A stretch of DNA of 64,000 nucleotides from Zoogloeaceae bacterium (GTDB taxonomy: Bacteria; Pseudomonadota; Gammaproteobacteria; Burkholderiales; Rhodocyclaceae). The position numbers were made by a program, and so were the translations under genes. The notes beneath the pieces were generated by a model. It was not told the origin of the DNA and made no database searches. It worked only from the letters and a program-made list of their open reading frames with translations. How positions within the stretch are numbered: the stretch's first letter is position 1; each line of letters starts with the position of its first letter. Shown one piece after another: positions 61,002 to 64,000 of the stretch. The DNA is taken from positions 124,001 through 188,000 of the forward strand of contig JACKLZ010000001.1 of the NCBI GenBank assembly GCA_024235675.1, read 5' to 3'.

Positions 61002-61841
61002 ATGACGCTATTGAAAGTCTCAGATCACAACCGCGATTTTGCCGGCATGACCTATGTCTATCCTGTGTTGTCACGTCGCGCGGGTGGCGTGTCGGTCGGG
61101 ATCAACCTGAATCCGAACAATGCGTGCAACTGGCATTGTGTGTATTGCCAGGTGCCGAACCTGGTGCGTGGTGCGGCGCCGGCGATTGATCGGGATGTAT
61201 TGCGCAAGGAGTTGTCGGGTTTCCTGACCGCCTTGATGGAAGGTGACTATATGCAGGAGCACGTGCCCGAGGGCTTACGGACGATCAAGGACATTGCGTT
61301 TTCGGGCAACGGTGAGCCGACCAGCGCTGGTGAGTTCGCCGATATCGTCAGTGACGTGCTGGCGATCCGGGATGCGGCGGGACTGACGTCGGTGCCGGTG
61401 CGGCTCATCACCAATGGCAGCCTGATCAAGCGAAGCGCGGTGCAGGAGGGTTTGCGTCGACTGGCGGCGGGCGGCGGTGAGGTGTGGTTCAAGGTTGACG
61501 GTGGACGTCGTGAGGACATCGCGCGGATCAACGGCGTGGATCTGGATCCGGCGTCGGTGTCGCGTGCGCTGGCCAAGTCCGCCGAGCTGTGTCCAACCTG
61601 GGTGCAGACCTGCATGTTTGCGTGGGACGGTGAGGCGCCCAATGAAGCGGCCATTGATGCCTATCTGGAGACGCTCAGCGCTGCCGGAATTGATGCGCTC
61701 GAAGGCGTGCTTCTCTATGGCGTGGTGCGCGCATCCATGCAGCCGGAGGCGGTGCGCGTGAGCGCGCTCGATGAGACGGGGCTGCTGTTGATTGCCGAGC
61801 GCATCAAAGAAAAAGGGCTGACGGTTCGCGTCAGCCCTTGA
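61002..61841 (+). CDS. Radical SAM protein
   Basis: This 279-residue protein has the CX3CX2C cluster motif at C42, C46 and C49 (NNACNWHCVYCQ) and a SAM glycine motif in IAFSGNGEPTSA. It reads as a single radical SAM TIM barrel (SPASM-like extension absent) of the COG0731 type. It could be a QueE-like partner of the divergent queD gene, but the N-terminal CX14C of some QueE proteins is not seen, so the substrate is open. Its 3' end contains the terminator of the convergent regulator gene. Confidence 0.85.
   Translation: MTLLKVSDHNRDFAGMTYVYPVLSRRAGGVSVGINLNPNNACNWHCVYCQVPNLVRGAAPAIDRDVLRKELSGFLTALMEGDYMQEHVPEGLRTIKDIAFSGNGEPTSAGEFADIVSDVLAIRDAAGLTSVPVRLITNGSLIKRSAVQEGLRRLAAGGGEVWFKVDGGRREDIARINGVDLDPASVSRALAKSAELCPTWVQTCMFAWDGEAPNEAAIDAYLETLSAAGIDALEGVLLYGVVRASMQPEAVRVSALDETGLLLIAERIKEKGLTVRVSP
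61809..61839 (-). terminator. Intrinsic terminator of the XRE regulator gene
   Basis: On the minus strand an 11-bp stem AAGGGCTGACG/CGTCAGCCCTT with a five-base loop is followed by TTTC. It lies inside the last codons of the radical SAM gene. Confidence 0.8.
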
Positions 61842-61859
61842 TGTCCGGCGTAATACCGG

Positions 61860-62159
61860 TCACGCCTTCTTTGGTTTGCGCGCCGCGCGGGCTTCTTTCT
61901 TGAGCGTCTTGTACAGCTCGGGGTTCGACTTCTTCAGATAGTCGGCCATCTCCATGTCGTCACGTCGTACTTTCTCGATGTCGACCTGTTCGATGTGAAC
62001 CAGACGCAGCAGGGCCTGAACCGGGCGGGGGATGTTGCGGCCGCTTTCATAGCGCGAACCGCCGCTCTGGGTGACGCCGATGCGTGACCAGAACTGCGAC
62101 TGGTTGAGACCCAGCTTGCGACGCACTTCGCGGACGTCAATCTTGTCGTTGGCTTTCAT
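61860..62159 (-). CDS. XRE-family small DNA-binding regulator
   Basis: This 99-residue protein has an N-terminal helix-turn-helix (about 10-60, VRRKLGLNQSQFWSRIGVTQSGGSRYESGR) and a charged helical tail (RRDDMEMADYLKKSNPEL ... KKEARAARKPKKA). No toxin or partner gene adjoins, so it is probably a stand-alone regulator. The start at 62159 is supported by the family N-terminus. It is divergent from nqrA across a 640-bp non-coding region. Confidence 0.88.
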   Translation of the reverse strand: MKANDKIDVREVRRKLGLNQSQFWSRIGVTQSGGSRYESGRNIPRPVQALLRLVHIEQVDIEKVRRDDMEMADYLKKSNPELYKTLKKEARAARKPKKA

Positions 62160-62255
62160 GATCTTTGCTCTCCATCAATATTGCGTATTTTGTGGGGGTA
62201 TGACCGGGTTCTTAAAAAAGAGTTCGCTGTACTACTTTGGTCATACGATAATCGG

Positions 62256-62285
62256 AGTATAGGAAACTCCACGGAAACCACACAA
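62256..62285 (-). promoter_or_regulatory. Promoter of the XRE regulator gene
   Basis: Minus strand TTGTGT, an 18-bp spacer and TATACT, about 97 bp upstream of the start codon. Confidence 0.5.
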
Positions 62286-62513
62286 GCATTTTTTTCAACT
62301 TTAACGATACTTTCTTTGAATATCTATACAGGGTTTGTTGTGTCGGATGCATGACTTGCCCCTGAACCTGTTGCTACCCGGAAAGGGCGAAAGTGGCGTG
62401 GTTGCTGGGCATTGGGTTTTTTTTGATTGGCGAGGGCTGTTGTTCGAGTGCGTCTCGATGCAAGAAAATCAGAAATGACCTTGCATTTTTGCCGTTCGTC
62501 GGCGAAACCCACC

Positions 62514-62531
62514 GTGTGAAAAAAATCACAC
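62514..62531. promoter_or_regulatory. CRP-like 18-bp dyad
   Basis: GTGTGA-AAAAAA-TCACAC is perfectly symmetric in its arms and matches the TGTGA-N6-TCACA consensus of CRP-family regulators. It lies about 270 bp upstream of nqrA. Confidence 0.6.
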
Positions 62532-62650
62532 ACCTGGCCGCCGGGCGCTTTGGCTGGTGTAAGCGAATATGGCGACGTTGTAACTATTTCGTTCGGTGAC
62601 ACACCTTGTTGTTGATCAAAAAAGAAGCGATCGGCTGACGGAAAAATATA

Positions 62651-62662
62651 GACCGAACGGTC
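62651..62662. promoter_or_regulatory. GACCG-AA-CGGTC dyad upstream of nqrA
   Basis: A 5-2-5 dyad of the kind bound by TetR-type regulators sits about 20 bp ahead of the putative nqr -10 sequence (TATAAG, 62681). Confidence 0.45.
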
Positions 62663-62802
62663 AATTCAGCAATGTTTTTGTATAAGACTGGAAGCAGAGC
62701 GTTTCAATGGGTAACATCGTGGCGTTTTGCTCTGGGGTTGCGGTGTCCCATGACGGGATTGCGTGGCTCTGTTGCTCATTCTCTATTGATAGGCACGTTT
62801 TC

Positions 62803-64000
62803 ATGCATTTCAGGCTACAGAAAGGCTTGGATCTACCCATCAGCGGGGTGCCGGAGCAGCGCATCCATGATGCGGCACCGGTGCAGCACGTCGCGGTCGT
62901 TGGTGTTGATTACAACGATCTGAAAGCGACCATGCGGGTCGCCGAGGGAGATCGCGTCAAACGCGGTCAAGCGCTGTTCGAGCACAAGAAATTATCCGGC
63001 GTCTGTTACACCGCGCCTGGCGGCGGCGAGATCGTCGCGATTCACCGAGGCGCACGCCGTGCCTTGTTGTCGATCGTGATCCGGGTGGATGAGGTTGAAG
63101 AGGCTGTCGCGTTCGATTCGCATGACGCGGCGAGTCTGGCGACGCTGGATGCGGAGCGCGCAGTTGAACAGCTCTGTGCGTCCGGGCTGTGGACCAGTCT
63201 GCGCACCCGGCCGTTCAGCAAGGTGCCCGATCCTCAGACGCGCCCCAGCGCCATTCTCGTCACCGCGATGGATACGCATCCGCTGGCGGCGGACGTGTCT
63301 TTGCTGATTGCTCAGCAGCCGGACGACTTCAGGAATGGCCTGACGGTGCTCTCCCGTCTGACCGAGGGCAAGGTCTGGGTGTGCGCAGCGTCGGGTGCCA
63401 AGATTGCGCTGCCCGATGGCGCAGGGCAGATTCAGCGCGCCGACTTTGAAGGGCCGCACCCGGCGGGTTTGCCTGGTACACATATCCACTTCCTGTCACC
63501 GGTGAGCGAAAACCGCACGGTGTGGTATGTCGGCGCACAGGATGTGATCGCGATCGGCAAACTGTTTACCACCGGCCAGCTTGATGTGGCACGGGTGGTG
63601 TCGCTGGCAGGGCCGGTCGTCAAGCAGCCGCGTCTGGTGCGTACCCGCCAGGGCGCAAGTCTTGTCGAATTGACCGAAGGTCAGTTGAACCCGGGCAAGA
63701 ACCGTCTGATCTCCGGCTCTGTGTTCGGCGGGCGTACCGGGCGTGATGCGCTGGCTTACCTCGGCCCCTATCACCAGCAGGTGTCCTGCCTGAAAGAAGG
63801 TAACGACCGCGAGTTCATGCACTTCATGCGGGCAGGCGTGAACAAGCACTCGGTGCTCAATATCTTCATCTCCAAGCTGCTGGGCGAAAAGCGCCTGGAT
63901 ATGACCACCACCACCAACGGGAGCCCGCGAGCCATGGTGCCGGTGGGCAACTACGAGCTGGTCATGCCGCTGGATATCCTGCCAACGCAGTTGCTGCGGT
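62803..64000 (+). CDS. nqrA: Na+-translocating NADH:quinone reductase subunit A, truncated by the window edge
   Basis: Reading from the ATG at 62803 gives 399 codons to the right edge without a stop. The family is about 445 residues, so only the C-terminal end is missing. The N-terminus MHFRLQKGLDLPISGVP is the NqrA hallmark, followed by a TAPGGGEIVAIHRGARR lipoyl-like turn and, further on, SVFGGRTGRDALAYLGPYHQQ. NqrA is the membrane-bound subunit of the sodium-pumping respiratory complex that holds a quinone site. The other nqr genes presumably follow beyond the window. Confidence 0.93.
   Translation, partial: MHFRLQKGLDLPISGVPEQRIHDAAPVQHVAVVGVDYNDLKATMRVAEGDRVKRGQALFEHKKLSGVCYTAPGGGEIVAIHRGARRALLSIVIRVDEVEEAVAFDSHDAASLATLDAERAVEQLCASGLWTSLRTRPFSKVPDPQTRPSAILVTAMDTHPLAADVSLLIAQQPDDFRNGLTVLSRLTEGKVWVCAASGAKIALPDGAGQIQRADFEGPHPAGLPGTHIHFLSPVSENRTVWYVGAQDVIAIGKLFTTGQLDVARVVSLAGPVVKQPRLVRTRQGASLVELTEGQLNPGKNRLISGSVFGGRTGRDALAYLGPYHQQVSCLKEGNDREFMHFMRAGVNKHSVLNIFISKLLGEKRLDMTTTTNGSPRAMVPVGNYELVMPLDILPTQLLR

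Larger units (their letters stand above)
62160..62802. other. A+T-rich intergenic region between the XRE gene and nqrA
   Basis: The 643 bp are clearly richer in A+T than the genes. They contain a minus-strand promoter at 62256-62285, an 18-bp dyad at 62514-62531, a GACCG-AA-CGGTC dyad at 62651-62662 and a TATAAG at 62681-62686 that could be the nqr -10 box. No supportable gene was found. Confidence 0.55.

Overview
The window looks like the chromosome of a GC-rich betaproteobacterium, most likely in the Rhodocyclales (Azoarcus/Thauera/Denitromonas type). This is inferred from gene content and codon use, not from a marker gene. Pointers are the dapA-bamC-metallohydrolase order, a Burkholderia-type porin, a PQQ alcohol-dehydrogenase system under sigma-54 control with AcoR-type activators, and the start of an Na+-translocating NADH:quinone reductase operon at the right edge.

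Layout. 1-14.7 kb is mostly core and envelope: a MoxR ATPase start, an HDAC-like deacetylase, dapA, bamC, an MBL hydrolase, an Ala-rich lipoprotein, rlmD, tRNA-Ser(UGA), a GGDEF/EAL protein preceded by an overlooked 39-codon ORF, a DUF302 protein, a porin, a TonB receptor and a SUI1/YciH factor. 14.9-21 kb holds a YajD nuclease and then an accessory island of lower GC. The island has a TIR / membrane-helix / degenerate papain-fold protein, divergent from a translationally coupled pair: a membrane-anchored coiled-coil protein and an exported PD-(D/E)XK nuclease-like protein with a glycine-zipper C-terminus. This is the best candidate here for an undescribed system. 21-28.7 kb has a quinone oxidoreductase/TetR pair with a duplicated operator, a SulP-UspA pair, an ABC-F ATPase and a diguanylate cyclase.

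28.7-56.7 kb is a distributed alcohol-oxidation regulon. One minus-strand operon (36.9 to 28.8 kb) encodes a SoxYZ-like carrier, a quinoprotein-relay zinc hydrolase, a TonB receptor, a sensor kinase/response regulator pair and a NosR-like flavo-iron-sulfur membrane protein. Divergent from it is the PQQ alcohol dehydrogenase, whose metal-site Asp marks it as lanthanide-type, followed by a double-Cache periplasmic protein. Further on are an AcoR-type activator divergent from an acetaldehyde-type dehydrogenase, then DUF779 and cytochrome c genes. A second activator is divergent from a cytochrome c(PedF-like)/MoxJ-like/beta-propeller/cytochrome b561 operon. Six sequences fitting the -24/-12 sigma-54 consensus and a recurring dyad (TGYTCCA-N3-TGGARCA type) link these loci. 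An acyl-CoA synthetase follows. A TDT-family transporter, a cytochrome P450 and an EthD protein sit inside the region without an obvious link.

56.8-64 kb carries a large transglutaminase/DUF2126 protein, queD divergent from a radical SAM gene, a small XRE regulator and a truncated nqrA. No rRNA, CRISPR array or complete insertion sequence was seen.
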